From positions 1 through 33,506 of the forward strand of contig JAJTEO010000039.1 in NCBI GenBank assembly GCA_021300395.1: DNA of 33,506 nt, given 5' to 3'. The position numbers were made by a program, and so were the translations under genes. This document shows positions 23,937-32,945 of the stretch, one piece after another; position 1 is the stretch's first letter; every line of letters starts with the position of its first letter. The stretch comes from Fluviicola sp. GTDB taxonomy: Bacteria > Bacteroidota > Bacteroidia > Flavobacteriales_D > Crocinitomicaceae. A model generated the notes under the pieces. That model had not been told where the DNA came from. It did not search any database and was given only the letters and a program-made list of their open reading frames with translations.

Positions 23937-26027
23937 TTATTTTGCTTCGTTAAAAGATTTTAGACCTGCATCTAGCCATTTTTGGAAATCTGAAGTCTTA
24001 CTTGTGTGTTCATAATCAGCAGAACCGTTTGTTAAATCTTTACCATTCACATCTTGCATCACATAATATGGTTGAGCTAAGATATTATAACGATTAATTT
24101 GCATTAACTTCCATTTATCACCAGCAGTTTTTACGGTCATATTTCTTCCGTCAATTGTTTTAAAAACACCTTGCTCACTTTTTGGTAATTCTTCACGATC
24201 ATCAACATGTAATGAAACAATCACAACATCATTTGTCAATTTATTTAGAACACCTTCTTCTCCCCAAACTTGTTGTTCCATCTTACGACAATTAACACAA
24301 TTGATTCCTGTAAAATCAACAAATAATGGTTTGTTTACTTCTTTTGCATATGCTAATGCTTTATCGTAATCATGAAAAACATTAATATTTTGTGGACCTA
24401 AATGCGTCCCTTCTGGTCCACCTTTTTGAGCAACTGTGATTCCTCCACCAAAACCAGTTGGAGATTCACTATATTGCAATGGTGGAGGAAATGCACTCAT
24501 AATTTTCAAAGGAGCGCCCCACATACCAGGAATCATATAGATCACGAATAATAAAGTTGTAGTTCCTAATAAAACTCTACCAACAGATAATTTTTCAATT
24601 GGACTATCGTGTGGCATTCTTATTTTGCCGAATAAATACAATGTCAATACTGTAAATACTGCAATCCAAACTCCAATAAATATTTCTCTCTCCAATAAAT
24701 GTAAATTCCAAGTCATATCAGCATTTGATAAGAATTTAAAAGCTAAAGCCAATTCTAAAAATCCTAAAACTACTTTTACGGAGTTTAACCATCCACCTGA
24801 TTTCGGCATAGAATTTAACCAACCTGGAAACATTGCAAATATTGCAAATGGTAAAGCTAATGCTAATGAAAAACCAAACATTCCGATAATTGGGGTAATA
24901 CCACCAACACTAGCCGCCTCAACAATTAATGAACCTACTATTGGTCCAGTACAAGAAAACGAAACTAAAGCTAGAGCTAAAGCCATGAAGAAAATCCCTA
25001 ATAAACCACCTTTATCTGCTTTTGCATCTGCTTTATTTACCCATGAATTTGGCATTCTAATCTCAAATGCTCCAAGAAATGAAATAGCAAAAACTACTAA
25101 TAAAACGAAAAACACAAAATTGAACCAAGGATCAGTTGACATTTTGTTTAAAGCATCTGCTCCGAAAATTGCCGTCACAGCAGTCCCTAAAGTGATGTAA
25201 ATTAAAATAATTGAGATACCGAAAATAGATGCATTTTTAATTCCTTGAGCTTTTGATTTACTTTGTTTCGTGAAAAAACTAACAGTCATTGGAATCATAG
25301 GGAAAACACATGGTGTAAATAAAGCTGCTAATCCGCTTATAAAAGAAATGATGAAAATTGCCAGTAATGATTTTTTCTCCTCTTTTTGAGGTGAATTATT
25401 AAGTTTAACATCATTAGAAACCTTTTCCTCTTTAACTACATTTTCAACATTTGTCATTGCTGCTTCAGATACTGAATCAACTGATTTTACTTGGTCATCA
25501 ATAGGAGTAATCTCTGAATTAGCACTTGATTTCAAACCTTTAACATTCACTTTAAAAGTTCCATCATAAGGCGCTAAACAATGAGTTGCATCACATGTTT
25601 GAAATGAGAAAGTTCCATTTAACACGAAATCTTTTTCAGAAGTAACTTTGATCTTTTGTTTTAAGAAAATTTTTCCTTCATGATAACTTAAATCTTCATC
25701 AGAAGCATCATCATGTTTAACAATTGGCTTTGGCTCAACAACACTTCCAACTGTTTTAAATGTTGATGTTTTCGTTAATTTAAAAGTTGTTGGTAAACCA
25801 AATACTCCTTTCGGTAACACGATTGAATTAATATGCCAATGCGTTTCCATCTTTACTTCAGCAATAATTGTTGCTTCGTCACCTTTTTGTTCAACAGAAA
25901 ATTTCCATTTCGCTTTATCTTCTGGATACTCAATTTGAGCTAAAATAGCTTTTGAACTGAATAGAACAAAAAACAACATAATCATTTTCATGACATTGAA
26001 AGTATTTTTATTTTTCATCTTTGGCAT
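23937..26027 (-). CDS. dsbD: Thiol:disulfide interchange protein DsbD
   Basis: DsbD carries electrons from cytoplasmic thioredoxin across the inner membrane to periplasmic thiol proteins. This 696-residue protein has a signal segment (MLFFVLFSSKAILAQ) and a periplasmic alpha domain to about residue 170, with the cysteine pair in CDATHCLAPYDG. A charged linker leads to a membrane domain of about eight helices (225-500), whose first redox cysteine is in LFTPCVFPMIPM and second in FSCTGPIVGS. The C-terminal thioredoxin domain has the redox motif INCVNCRKME. All three redox modules are complete. ATGs at 26027, 26018 and 25991 are possible starts. The gene follows a second DsbD-alpha-like gene by 17 nt and probably shares its promoter. 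Confidence 0.93.
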   Translation of the reverse strand: MPKMKNKNTFNVMKMIMLFFVLFSSKAILAQIEYPEDKAKWKFSVEQKGDEATIIAEVKMETHWHINSIVLPKGVFGLPTTFKLTKTSTFKTVGSVVEPKPIVKHDDASDEDLSYHEGKIFLKQKIKVTSEKDFVLNGTFSFQTCDATHCLAPYDGTFKVNVKGLKSSANSEITPIDDQVKSVDSVSEAAMTNVENVVKEEKVSNDVKLNNSPQKEEKKSLLAIFIISFISGLAALFTPCVFPMIPMTVSFFTKQSKSKAQGIKNASIFGISIILIYITLGTAVTAIFGADALNKMSTDPWFNFVFFVLLVVFAISFLGAFEIRMPNSWVNKADAKADKGGLLGIFFMALALALVSFSCTGPIVGSLIVEAASVGGITPIIGMFGFSLALALPFAIFAMFPGWLNSMPKSGGWLNSVKVVLGFLELALAFKFLSNADMTWNLHLLEREIFIGVWIAVFTVLTLYLFGKIRMPHDSPIEKLSVGRVLLGTTTLLFVIYMIPGMWGAPLKIMSAFPPPLQYSESPTGFGGGITVAQKGGPEGTHLGPQNINVFHDYDKALAYAKEVNKPLFVDFTGINCVNCRKMEQQVWGEEGVLNKLTNDVVIVSLHVDDREELPKSEQGVFKTIDGRNMTVKTAGDKWKLMQINRYNILAQPYYVMQDVNGKDLTNGSADYEHTSKTSDFQKWLDAGLKSFNEAK

Positions 26028-26044
26028 TTATTTTAAATTCTTAA

Positions 26045-26473
26045 TTATTTTAATTCTATTTTGAAAGGTATATCTGTTGGTGGCAAACACATTGTTTCAT
26101 TACACACCATGAATGTTACAAAACCTTCAATTATTTGAGAAGATCTAAATTCAACTTTTTGTTTGAATACCACTTCGCCTTTATAAAAATCTAATGTAGC
26201 TTCAAAATTCTCATCATATTCTTTAATAGGCGTTGGCTCTTCTGTTTTTCCAATTAATTTAATCTTATCATTTGGAGTAAAGACAAAAGCTGTCGGAACT
26301 GGTCCAATTTTATTATTGATGTATTGGCTGTATAAATGCCAACCTTCTGCAATTGAAGCTTTCATTTCAATTGTTTTGCTGTTTGAATTGTAAGTAAAAT
26401 CCCATTTCACTTTTTCTTGTGAAAATAGTACTTGACTCAAAATCAACACTAAAAATGTAACAAGTAATTTCAT
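26045..26473 (-). CDS. Exported DsbD N-terminal (alpha) domain-like protein
   Basis: This 142-residue protein has a signal peptide (MKLLVTFLVLILSQVLFSQ) followed by a single immunoglobulin-like domain of the DsbD alpha type. The pattern WHLYSQYINNKIGPVPTAFVF and the cysteine pair in MVCNETMCLPP match the region around CDATHC in the DsbD encoded next door, so the two are paralogous domains. It lies directly upstream of dsbD, 17 nt apart and on the same strand. It may be a separate periplasmic acceptor of electrons from DsbD. That function is inferred from homology and position. Confidence 0.85.
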   Translation of the reverse strand: MKLLVTFLVLILSQVLFSQEKVKWDFTYNSNSKTIEMKASIAEGWHLYSQYINNKIGPVPTAFVFTPNDKIKLIGKTEEPTPIKEYDENFEATLDFYKGEVVFKQKVEFRSSQIIEGFVTFMVCNETMCLPPTDIPFKIELK

Positions 26474-26490
26474 ATTTGTAATTTACAACT

Positions 26491-26498
26491 CAAATGTA
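26491..26498 (-). promoter_or_regulatory. -7 box of the dsbD operon promoter
   Basis: TACATTTG on the minus strand is a perfect TAnnTTTG, 17 nt before the ATG at 26473. No good TTG is seen at the -33 distance. Confidence 0.5.
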
Positions 26499-26652
26499 CA
26501 AAAAGCATTTCTTTAAAACCGTTTGAATTAACAAAAAGCTTGTATTCCTATTTCAAATAAAATCAAATTTATAAATCATTAACACATTTATAAACTGAAT
26601 ATTACAACAAAAACACTTCGGTATTCATAGGTATAATATCGTTTTTTTAAGC

Positions 26653-26683
26653 AAAAAAAAAGAGGAACTAAATTCCTCTTTTT
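26653..26683 (-). terminator. Intrinsic terminator of the small 94-residue gene
   Basis: Arms 26657-26667 and 26673-26683 (core AGAGGAA/TTCCTCT) pair perfectly around a 5-nt loop. On the minus strand they are followed by a T-run (A-run 26653-26661). The hairpin lies 20 nt after the stop codon. The rest of the 230-nt gap to 26473 is AT-rich and shows nothing else clear apart from the dsbD -7 box. Confidence 0.9.
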
Positions 26684-26703
26684 AACATATTTTTAACTGT
26701 AAA

Positions 26704-26988
26704 TTATAATTTCACATCCACAATTCTAGCAATTGGAATCCAAACGCCTCCTTTTAAACAGATATATTTTGCTCCGTTTGCCCATATTGTAGTATCAACT
26801 CTCTTCAATCCTGAATCGTCTTGAAAAATAATAGAAACTTTACTATGGTGTGCATTCCCTAACAAAGTTGCTTTCTCAATCAACTTCATTATTTCTGGAT
26901 TTTGGTCAACATGAATTGAATTATCATGAAACGACAAAGAAGCTACTAGTTCTTTCTCGATAAGTTCTGGTGTCGATGTCTCTTTCAT
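26704..26988 (-). CDS. Small conserved-looking cytoplasmic protein of unknown function
   Basis: This 94-residue protein has no signal peptide and no membrane segment. The N-terminal third is acidic and helical (STPELIEKELVASL). The rest alternates short strands, with ATLLGNAHHSKVSIIFQDD, VDTTIWANGAKYICLKGG and VWIPIARIVDVKL. This suggests a small beta-barrel, a fold often seen in binding modules. I recall similar proteins in other Bacteroidota but know no function. It is a single-gene unit with a clear terminator, between tsaD and the dsbD operon, all on the same strand. Confidence 0.75.
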   Translation of the reverse strand: MKETSTPELIEKELVASLSFHDNSIHVDQNPEIMKLIEKATLLGNAHHSKVSIIFQDDSGLKRVDTTIWANGAKYICLKGGVWIPIARIVDVKL

Positions 26989-27094
26989 ATCTAATTGGTT
27001 TTAGTAATCTTTAATCTTTATCTGTTCCTCTTACTGAACTAAATTTAAATATAAAGAATTTTTTTAATAAATAAAATTTTTGGCAAAAATAATA

Positions 27095-28117
27095 TTAAAT
27101 TTTTAATCTTGCCGTTGCAGTTACAGTTTGGTCGGCAAATATACCATTTTTATACATATATTTTCCAGTTATTGCAATCATTGCGGCATTATCAGTGCAA
27201 AATTCAAATTTTGGTATATAAACATCCCATTTTTTTTGAGCCCCTACTTCCATTAATTTTGTTCTCAAACCAGAATTTGCCGAAACACCACCCGCTATCG
27301 CTATTTGATTTATTTTCAAATCTTTTGCAGCTAAAATGAGCTTTTTAAATAAAATCTCAATAATCGTTTTTTGAATTGAAGCACATAAATCATTTATATT
27401 TTCTTCTAGGAAATTTGGATTTTCCTTAACCTGTTTTTGAATAAAATATAATATTGAAGTTTTTAAACCACTAAAACTGTAATCGTAACCTTTAATTTGT
27501 GGTTTCGAAAATTCAAATCTATCAGGATTACCTAATTTTGCATGCTTGTCAATCAATGGTCCCCCAGGATATGGAAACCCTAATGTTTTAGCCGCTTTAT
27601 CGAATGCTTCACCTGCAGCATCATCAATTGTTTGACCAATAACCTCCATCTCTAAATGATCTTTCACTAAAACAATTTGAGTATGTCCTCCAGAAACTGT
27701 CAAACAAATAAATGGAAATTTTGGTTTCGCCTTTCCTTCATCATCAATAAAATGAGCTAAAACATGGCCATGCATATGATTTACATCCAACATTGGAATA
27801 TCTAGTGCTAAAGCAAATGACTTTGCAAAAGAAGTACCTACAACTAAAGACCCTAATAATCCTGGCCCCTTAGTAAAAGCTATAGCATCAATATCTTGTA
27901 AAGTAATGCCAGCTTTCTTTATTGCAGTATCTACAACAGGAATAATATTTTGTTGATGTGCTCTACTTGCAAGCTCAGGAACAACTCCACCATAAATTTT
28001 ATGTATCTCTTGACCAGCTATAATATTTGATAAAATGGCTTCGTTTTTGATAACTGCTGCAGAAGTATCATCACAAGATGACTCAATACCTAGTATTATT
28101 ATATCTTTTTGACTCAA
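27095..28117 (-). CDS. tsaD: tRNA threonylcarbamoyladenosine biosynthesis protein TsaD
   Basis: TsaD transfers the threonylcarbamoyl group to adenosine 37 of ANN-decoding tRNAs, in a complex with TsaB and TsaE. This 340-residue protein is full length. It opens with ILGIESSCDDTSAAVI and has VPELASRAHQQNI and KGPGLLGSL. The metal-binding histidines are in NHMHGHVLAH (H114 and H118). SGGHTQIV, DDAAGEAFDKAAK, GGPLIDKHA, SFSGLKT and IAGGVSANSGLR follow in order. The start is a TTG at 28117, with an in-frame stop two codons upstream, so no ATG is available. It is divergent from tamB with only 22 nt between start codons. tsaB and tsaE are not in the window. Confidence 0.97.
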   Translation of the reverse strand: MSQKDIIILGIESSCDDTSAAVIKNEAILSNIIAGQEIHKIYGGVVPELASRAHQQNIIPVVDTAIKKAGITLQDIDAIAFTKGPGLLGSLVVGTSFAKSFALALDIPMLDVNHMHGHVLAHFIDDEGKAKPKFPFICLTVSGGHTQIVLVKDHLEMEVIGQTIDDAAGEAFDKAAKTLGFPYPGGPLIDKHAKLGNPDRFEFSKPQIKGYDYSFSGLKTSILYFIQKQVKENPNFLEENINDLCASIQKTIIEILFKKLILAAKDLKINQIAIAGGVSANSGLRTKLMEVGAQKKWDVYIPKFEFCTDNAAMIAITGKYMYKNGIFADQTVTATARLKI

Positions 28118-28124
28118 CTTTTAG

Positions 28125-28132
28125 TAAATTTG
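28125..28132 (+). promoter_or_regulatory. -7 box of the tamB promoter, probably leaderless
   Basis: TAAATTTG is a perfect TAnnTTTG, with 7 nt to the tamB ATG at 28140. The nearest upstream TTTTTG (28106-28111) is only 13 nt away, closer than usual for a -33 element. Confidence 0.5.
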
Positions 28133-28139
28133 TATCTGA

Positions 28140-31100
28140 ATGACAAAAATAATTAAAATAATAGGAAGAATAGTCGGAATTTCATTTGAATGGATTCTAA
28201 TTTTCATATTATTATTTGCTTTTGTAATTCGCACAAGTCCCGTTCAAACATACATAGCTAGTTTTGCAACAAATTTCCTTTCTAAAGAATTAAAAACAGA
28301 ATTCAGAATTGGTAAAGTCTCGATCGTTTCTTTTGATAAATTGGCTTTAGAAGAAGTTCTAGTAAGAGACCAAAAGCAAGACACTTTAGCTTCTATCCCT
28401 AGAGTTTATGTAACACTAAAAAGCTTAAATCTGAGAGCAAATAAAGTAGTGTTAAATAAAATCGAACTTGATAAAGGTATTATTAAATTAAATCGAGATA
28501 AAACTACCGGCGATTATAATTATTGGTTTATTACCGATTACTTTGCTGGTGGAGGAAGTTCAGGAGGAAAAGCTATTGACTTATATCTAAATGAAATTCG
28601 ATTAAATGATGTCAAATTTAATTACGATGATAATCGAAAGTATTACTCTACTTTTGGCGTTGATTACGACCACATCCATTTAAAGCATGTCAACATAATA
28701 GCAACAGATATTTCAGTTATTGGAGAAACCATAAAAGCCTCAATTAAAGAAATTTCAGCCATCGACAAATCAGGATTTATTTTAAAAAAATTCAAAACAA
28801 ACTGTGAAGTTTCACCCAAAGGTGTGCTAATGAAAAATCTTAGTATAAAAACACCTTTTACAACACTTTATGCAAAAAAAATGAATCTTCTAATGGATCG
28901 CTATGAATGTTTTTATTCATTTGAAGATAGTGTTTCTTTTGATTCACACATTAATCCTAGCTCCATCTCTATGAAAGATATCGCTTATTTTGCAACGGCA
29001 TTAGAAGGGATGGATCAACAAGTTTTTTTATCAGCTGATGTTACTAGAAAAGTAAAAGATCTCAAAATTGAAAATTTAGATTTAAAAACAGCTGATAATA
29101 TACAACTTAAAGGAACCCTTAATTTACCTGATTTTAGAAATTTCGAACATGCTTTTTTTCAAGAAAAAATAGACTATTTAAATCTTCCTCTAGCTGATTT
29201 AAAAAAAATAAAATTACCAAAAGATAATGGTGGCGGTTATTTAAGCTTTGATAAATACGTAGAACGATTAGGTTATTTTAATGCAAAAAACTTAAAATTA
29301 GATGGATTTTATTCTCAATTTGTTGTCGCTGCAAATCAGCTGAACACATCGCTTGGCTCAATTAAGTTTGACAATGGGATTATGTTTACTGAAAACAAAC
29401 AAAATAATTCTTATTTCTTCGAGCGTTCAGAAGCAAGTGAATACGATGTGAAAATTGAGAAGTTCCAATTAGATAAATTTTTAAATGATTCCAATTTTGG
29501 AGAAGTTGATGGAACTGTCTTTTTGAGTGGTGAAGCTTTTTCTTTAAACAATATTAAATTTAATAATATTGAAGGAAATATCGATCATTTTCAATACTTG
29601 GATTATACCTATGAAAATGTTTTTGTTGAGCAAGGAAAATTCGTGGATAACATTTTTGATGCTAAAATTGAGGTGAAAGACGATAATCTAAACCTAGTTT
29701 ACGATGGTTTTATCGATTTCAATGGAAATCAACATATGAATTTCAATATTGACTTAACAAAAGCAATTCTAGATAATTTAAACATTACTCATATTGACAA
29801 TACAAAATTAACTTCAAATTTCACTATTGATTTAACGGGTTCAACCTCAAACTCACTTTTTGGGACAATCAAAATGAACGGTTTAGTCTACACAGAAGGT
29901 GATAAAAAAATTAACATACCAGCATTAACAATAAAAGTTGATCGTTCTATTGAAGAAGACATTTTGACGATTAACAGTAGTATATTAAACACAACAATTA
30001 TTGGAAAAGTAGATTTTGGAACGGTAGTAAATGATTTCAAAAATCAATTTAGCAAAATATTTCCAGCAATTGTTAAACCAGAATTAGCGATAAACTCTAA
30101 AAAAGCAAAAAAGAAAAAACCTGTTATTAAACCTAAGAATCATTTTCAATATTCGATTGAGATAAAAGAGGCAAAAGACTTTCTAAGCATTTTTGTTCCT
30201 GACCTTATGATTGCAAATGGGACTAAAATAAGTGGAAATTACATTGGTAAAACAGAAGATTTTTCAATGAAAATAAGTTCTCCTGCTATCAATTATCAAA
30301 ACATTAAAATGCAAAAAATTGCTGTAGATCAAAAAGTTACGTCTACAGAGTTAATTGCTAATTATTCTATAAAAAAACTCCATTTAAACGATAGTATAAA
30401 CGTAGATAATTTATATTTCAAAACTACAGGTACAAAAGACACTTTAACATCTCAATTAACTTGGAATCCAGAAACTAAAAACGATTCAAAAATCAGCTGG
30501 AACACTGTTGTTTTAGATTACGACAAATATAAAGTCCTACTCGACCCTTCTTATTTTGCTCTAAGAGAAAAAAGATGGGATATAAAAAATCAGTCATTCA
30601 TTGGAATTGATGGATTAAACATTCAAGTTGATAATTTTTTACTAGAACGAAGCAATCAATACATTGCTATTGATGGAAAAATTTCAACGAATGACGAAGA
30701 AAAATTAAACTTCAAAGTCAACGACTTATTACTTGATGAATTTGCATATTTAATTGGTTCTCCAGTTAATATTAGTGGATTAGTAAATGGTTGGGGATAC
30801 ATATCAAACCCATATAAAAACTTAAATTATATAGGGGATGCAAATATTCAGAATTTATTTGTTGATAATCGAGAAGTCGGAAATGTTTTTGTTCAATCTC
30901 AATGGAATAAAAATTCTAACAGTTTTGGATTAACAGGTGATTTAATTTATAAAAATGTAGAAACTTTTGCTTTTGAAGGAAATTATTCAGTCGATAAAAA
31001 AGATAATAATTTAGATTTCAATCTCTTATTCGACAATACTGATATTCAATTTACAAATGCATTCATGGATCCTGATGTAATGTCGAATATTAAAGGTTTA

Positions 31101-32753
31101 ATAAATGGAAGTTTAAAAGTTACAGGAAATATTGATGAACCAATTATCGAAGGAGAAGTTGAATTAATAAATGGAAATTCTAAAATAGATATTCTTGGTG
31201 TTAATTTTGGTTTAAACGGTAAGATATCATCCGATAAATATGGTTTTTATATTAATAACATGCCAATTAATGATGAAGAAGGAAATACAGGTTCATTAAA
31301 CGGCTCGCTCTATCATTCGAATTTTAAAGACTGGAACTTTGATCTACAATTTAACCTAGAAGATGATTACGTTCATAAAGATCCACTTTTAGGATGGAAA
31401 CCAGCACCACTAGATAAGTTCCTAGTATTAAATACTCAATTTAAAGAAGGTGATATTTATTATGGAAAAGGATATGGAACTGGTACAGCGAATATTTTTG
31501 GTTATGCCGACAACATAGAAATTACTGTAAATCTAAAAACAGAGAAAGATACAAAAATAATATTTCCAATGTATGAAGCTGCTCAAGTTGAGGAAGAAGA
31601 AAGTTTCATAAAATATACAGTTAAAAATGATACTATAAAAACCCTAGTTCCTGAAATTGATTTTACAGGAGTTGACTTAGATTTAAATTTTGAAATAACA
31701 CCTGAAGCGAACTTAAAAGTTATTTTTAATGATAAAACTGGTGATCAGATTACTGCAAAAGGAAATGGAAACATCGCTGTTAAATTAGATAATTTAGGTG
31801 ATGTAGAAATGGAAGGTACATTTAATGTCAATAACGGAATGTACAATTTTGTAATGGGTTCCGTTCGTCAACCACTTATTATACAACAAGGTTCAATCAC
31901 TTGGACAGGTGATCCATACAATGCCTACATCGATTTAAAAACATACTTTGATGTAAAGGCTAGTATTAGCGAAATTTCACCAGAAAATATTACTGGAACT
32001 AGTAACTCAACACCTCAAGACATACAATGTTACATCAATTTAACGGAATCGTTATTTAAACCTGCAATTGCTTTTGATATAAAAGCTCCAAAAGCATCGG
32101 AAGAAGGTCAAAATCTTATTAGTAGAATAGTAAATGATCCTGATGAAAAAAACAGGCAATTTTTCTCATTATTATTGTGGAAACATTTTCAACCGTTACA
32201 AGGAGCTGCAGGTGCTGGCGGAGGAAGTGCTGCGTTAGATTTAGTTGCAAATCAAATAAATTCAATGCTATCACAAGTTTCTAAGGACTATAATTTAAAA
32301 TTAGATTTAGATGCTGATGCAAATGGAGGTAACACCGTTGCTTTAGATGTATCGAAACAATTTTTAGATAATCGACTCATATTAACAGGTAGTTTTGGTG
32401 TTGAGAATTCAGCTAATTCCCCAACTTCAGCAACAACAACCTCAACCACTACCACATCTACTTCACAAAGTTCATTAATAGGTGATGTAAACTTGGAATA
32501 TTTATTAAATGAAACAGGTACTTTTAGAGTAAATGTATTCAATGAATCAAATGACAACACGATTATCCAACAAAAATCTTTAGGTCTTTTTACACAAGGT
32601 GCTGGACTTCATTATCAAGAAGATTTTAATGATCTAGAAAACTTCAAAATGATTCAATACGCTTTAGATGTCTTTAGACCTAAAACAAAGAAAAAATATA
32701 TCAACAAGAAGAAAAGAAAATTGACTGCTGTTCCAACCAACCAAAAGAAATAA
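28140..32753 (+). CDS. tamB: Translocation and assembly module protein TamB (DUF490)
   Basis: TamB spans the periplasm as a long hydrophobic beta-groove. It works with TamA in inserting outer-membrane proteins and, in other bacteria, in moving phospholipids between membranes. This 1,537-residue protein has one N-terminal membrane helix (about 11-30, WILIFILLFAFVIR). AsmA-like and repetitive beta-strand regions fill most of the length, with recurring patterns of the type L-x-GxI. The conserved C-terminal DUF490 region contains MGSVRQPLIIQQGSITWTGD, YIDLKTYFDVKASI and RQFFSLLLWKHF. The length fits Bacteroidota TamB. A threonine/serine-rich stretch lies at 32421-32475, and the protein ends in a basic tail. 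The start codon is close to the promoter, so the transcript may be leaderless. No tamA is in view. Confidence 0.92.
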   Translation: MTKIIKIIGRIVGISFEWILIFILLFAFVIRTSPVQTYIASFATNFLSKELKTEFRIGKVSIVSFDKLALEEVLVRDQKQDTLASIPRVYVTLKSLNLRANKVVLNKIELDKGIIKLNRDKTTGDYNYWFITDYFAGGGSSGGKAIDLYLNEIRLNDVKFNYDDNRKYYSTFGVDYDHIHLKHVNIIATDISVIGETIKASIKEISAIDKSGFILKKFKTNCEVSPKGVLMKNLSIKTPFTTLYAKKMNLLMDRYECFYSFEDSVSFDSHINPSSISMKDIAYFATALEGMDQQVFLSADVTRKVKDLKIENLDLKTADNIQLKGTLNLPDFRNFEHAFFQEKIDYLNLPLADLKKIKLPKDNGGGYLSFDKYVERLGYFNAKNLKLDGFYSQFVVAANQLNTSLGSIKFDNGIMFTENKQNNSYFFERSEASEYDVKIEKFQLDKFLNDSNFGEVDGTVFLSGEAFSLNNIKFNNIEGNIDHFQYLDYTYENVFVEQGKFVDNIFDAKIEVKDDNLNLVYDGFIDFNGNQHMNFNIDLTKAILDNLNITHIDNTKLTSNFTIDLTGSTSNSLFGTIKMNGLVYTEGDKKINIPALTIKVDRSIEEDILTINSSILNTTIIGKVDFGTVVNDFKNQFSKIFPAIVKPELAINSKKAKKKKPVIKPKNHFQYSIEIKEAKDFLSIFVPDLMIANGTKISGNYIGKTEDFSMKISSPAINYQNIKMQKIAVDQKVTSTELIANYSIKKLHLNDSINVDNLYFKTTGTKDTLTSQLTWNPETKNDSKISWNTVVLDYDKYKVLLDPSYFALREKRWDIKNQSFIGIDGLNIQVDNFLLERSNQYIAIDGKISTNDEEKLNFKVNDLLLDEFAYLIGSPVNISGLVNGWGYISNPYKNLNYIGDANIQNLFVDNREVGNVFVQSQWNKNSNSFGLTGDLIYKNVETFAFEGNYSVDKKDNNLDFNLLFDNTDIQFTNAFMDPDVMSNIKGLINGSLKVTGNIDEPIIEGEVELINGNSKIDILGVNFGLNGKISSDKYGFYINNMPINDEEGNTGSLNGSLYHSNFKDWNFDLQFNLEDDYVHKDPLLGWKPAPLDKFLVLNTQFKEGDIYYGKGYGTGTANIFGYADNIEITVNLKTEKDTKIIFPMYEAAQVEEEESFIKYTVKNDTIKTLVPEIDFTGVDLDLNFEITPEANLKVIFNDKTGDQITAKGNGNIAVKLDNLGDVEMEGTFNVNNGMYNFVMGSVRQPLIIQQGSITWTGDPYNAYIDLKTYFDVKASISEISPENITGTSNSTPQDIQCYINLTESLFKPAIAFDIKAPKASEEGQNLISRIVNDPDEKNRQFFSLLLWKHFQPLQGAAGAGGGSAALDLVANQINSMLSQVSKDYNLKLDLDADANGGNTVALDVSKQFLDNRLILTGSFGVENSANSPTSATTTSTTTTSTSQSSLIGDVNLEYLLNETGTFRVNVFNESNDNTIIQQKSLGLFTQGAGLHYQEDFNDLENFKMIQYALDVFRPKTKKKYINKKKRKLTAVPTNQKK
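28144..28151 (-). promoter_or_regulatory. -7 box of the tsaD promoter, inside the tamB coding start
   Basis: TATTTTTG on the minus strand is a perfect TAnnTTTG, 26 nt before the tsaD TTG start. It lies within codons 2-4 of tamB and faces the tamB -7 box. No TTG at the -33 position was found. Confidence 0.45.
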
Positions 32754-32826
32754 GACAATTTCTTTAAATAAACCTTTTATAGCCTAAGAATAAAGACAAA
32801 TAAAGTTAATCAAAGAGAACTTTTAT

Positions 32827-32834
32827 TATTTTTG
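32827..32834 (+). promoter_or_regulatory. -7 box of the biotin carboxylase gene promoter
   Basis: TATTTTTG is a perfect TAnnTTTG. Transcription from it would start near 32839 and give a leader of about 107 nt before the ATG at 32946, long for this window. No clear -33 TTG is seen. Confidence 0.5.
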
Positions 32835-32840
32835 CAAGAA

Positions 32841-32919
32841 TGTGAAATAAGCTAAACGATAAACTCCTTAAAGGATAAATTAAAGGCTTGCAATTCACAC
32901 GTTGACTAGTTTCAGTCAA
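32841..32919 (+). other. Structured 5' leader of the biotin carboxylase gene
   Basis: Two nested hairpins can be read. TGTGAA (32841-32846) and AAGC (32849-32852) pair with GCTT (32886-32889) and TTCACA (32894-32899), enclosing the palindrome CCTTAAAGG (32866-32874). A second hairpin pairs TTGACT (32902-32907) with AGTCAA (32914-32919). The motif TGACT recurs at 32921-32925. It matches no riboswitch that I recognise. Nothing else is seen in the 192-nt gap after tamB. Confidence 0.35.
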
Positions 32920-32945
32920 ATGACTTTAAAACATGTAAAATACAT

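Noticed and set aside
24625-25200. A 191-codon open frame on the plus strand
   Set aside because: It is fully antisense to the well-supported dsbD membrane domain, its product is Asn/Lys-rich without family features, and no promoter or ribosome binding site precedes it.
32841-32919. BirA operator or known riboswitch upstream of the biotin carboxylase gene
   Set aside because: The BirA half-sites (TTGTnAACC and its complement) are absent, and I recognise no riboswitch core. It is kept only as an unnamed structured leader.
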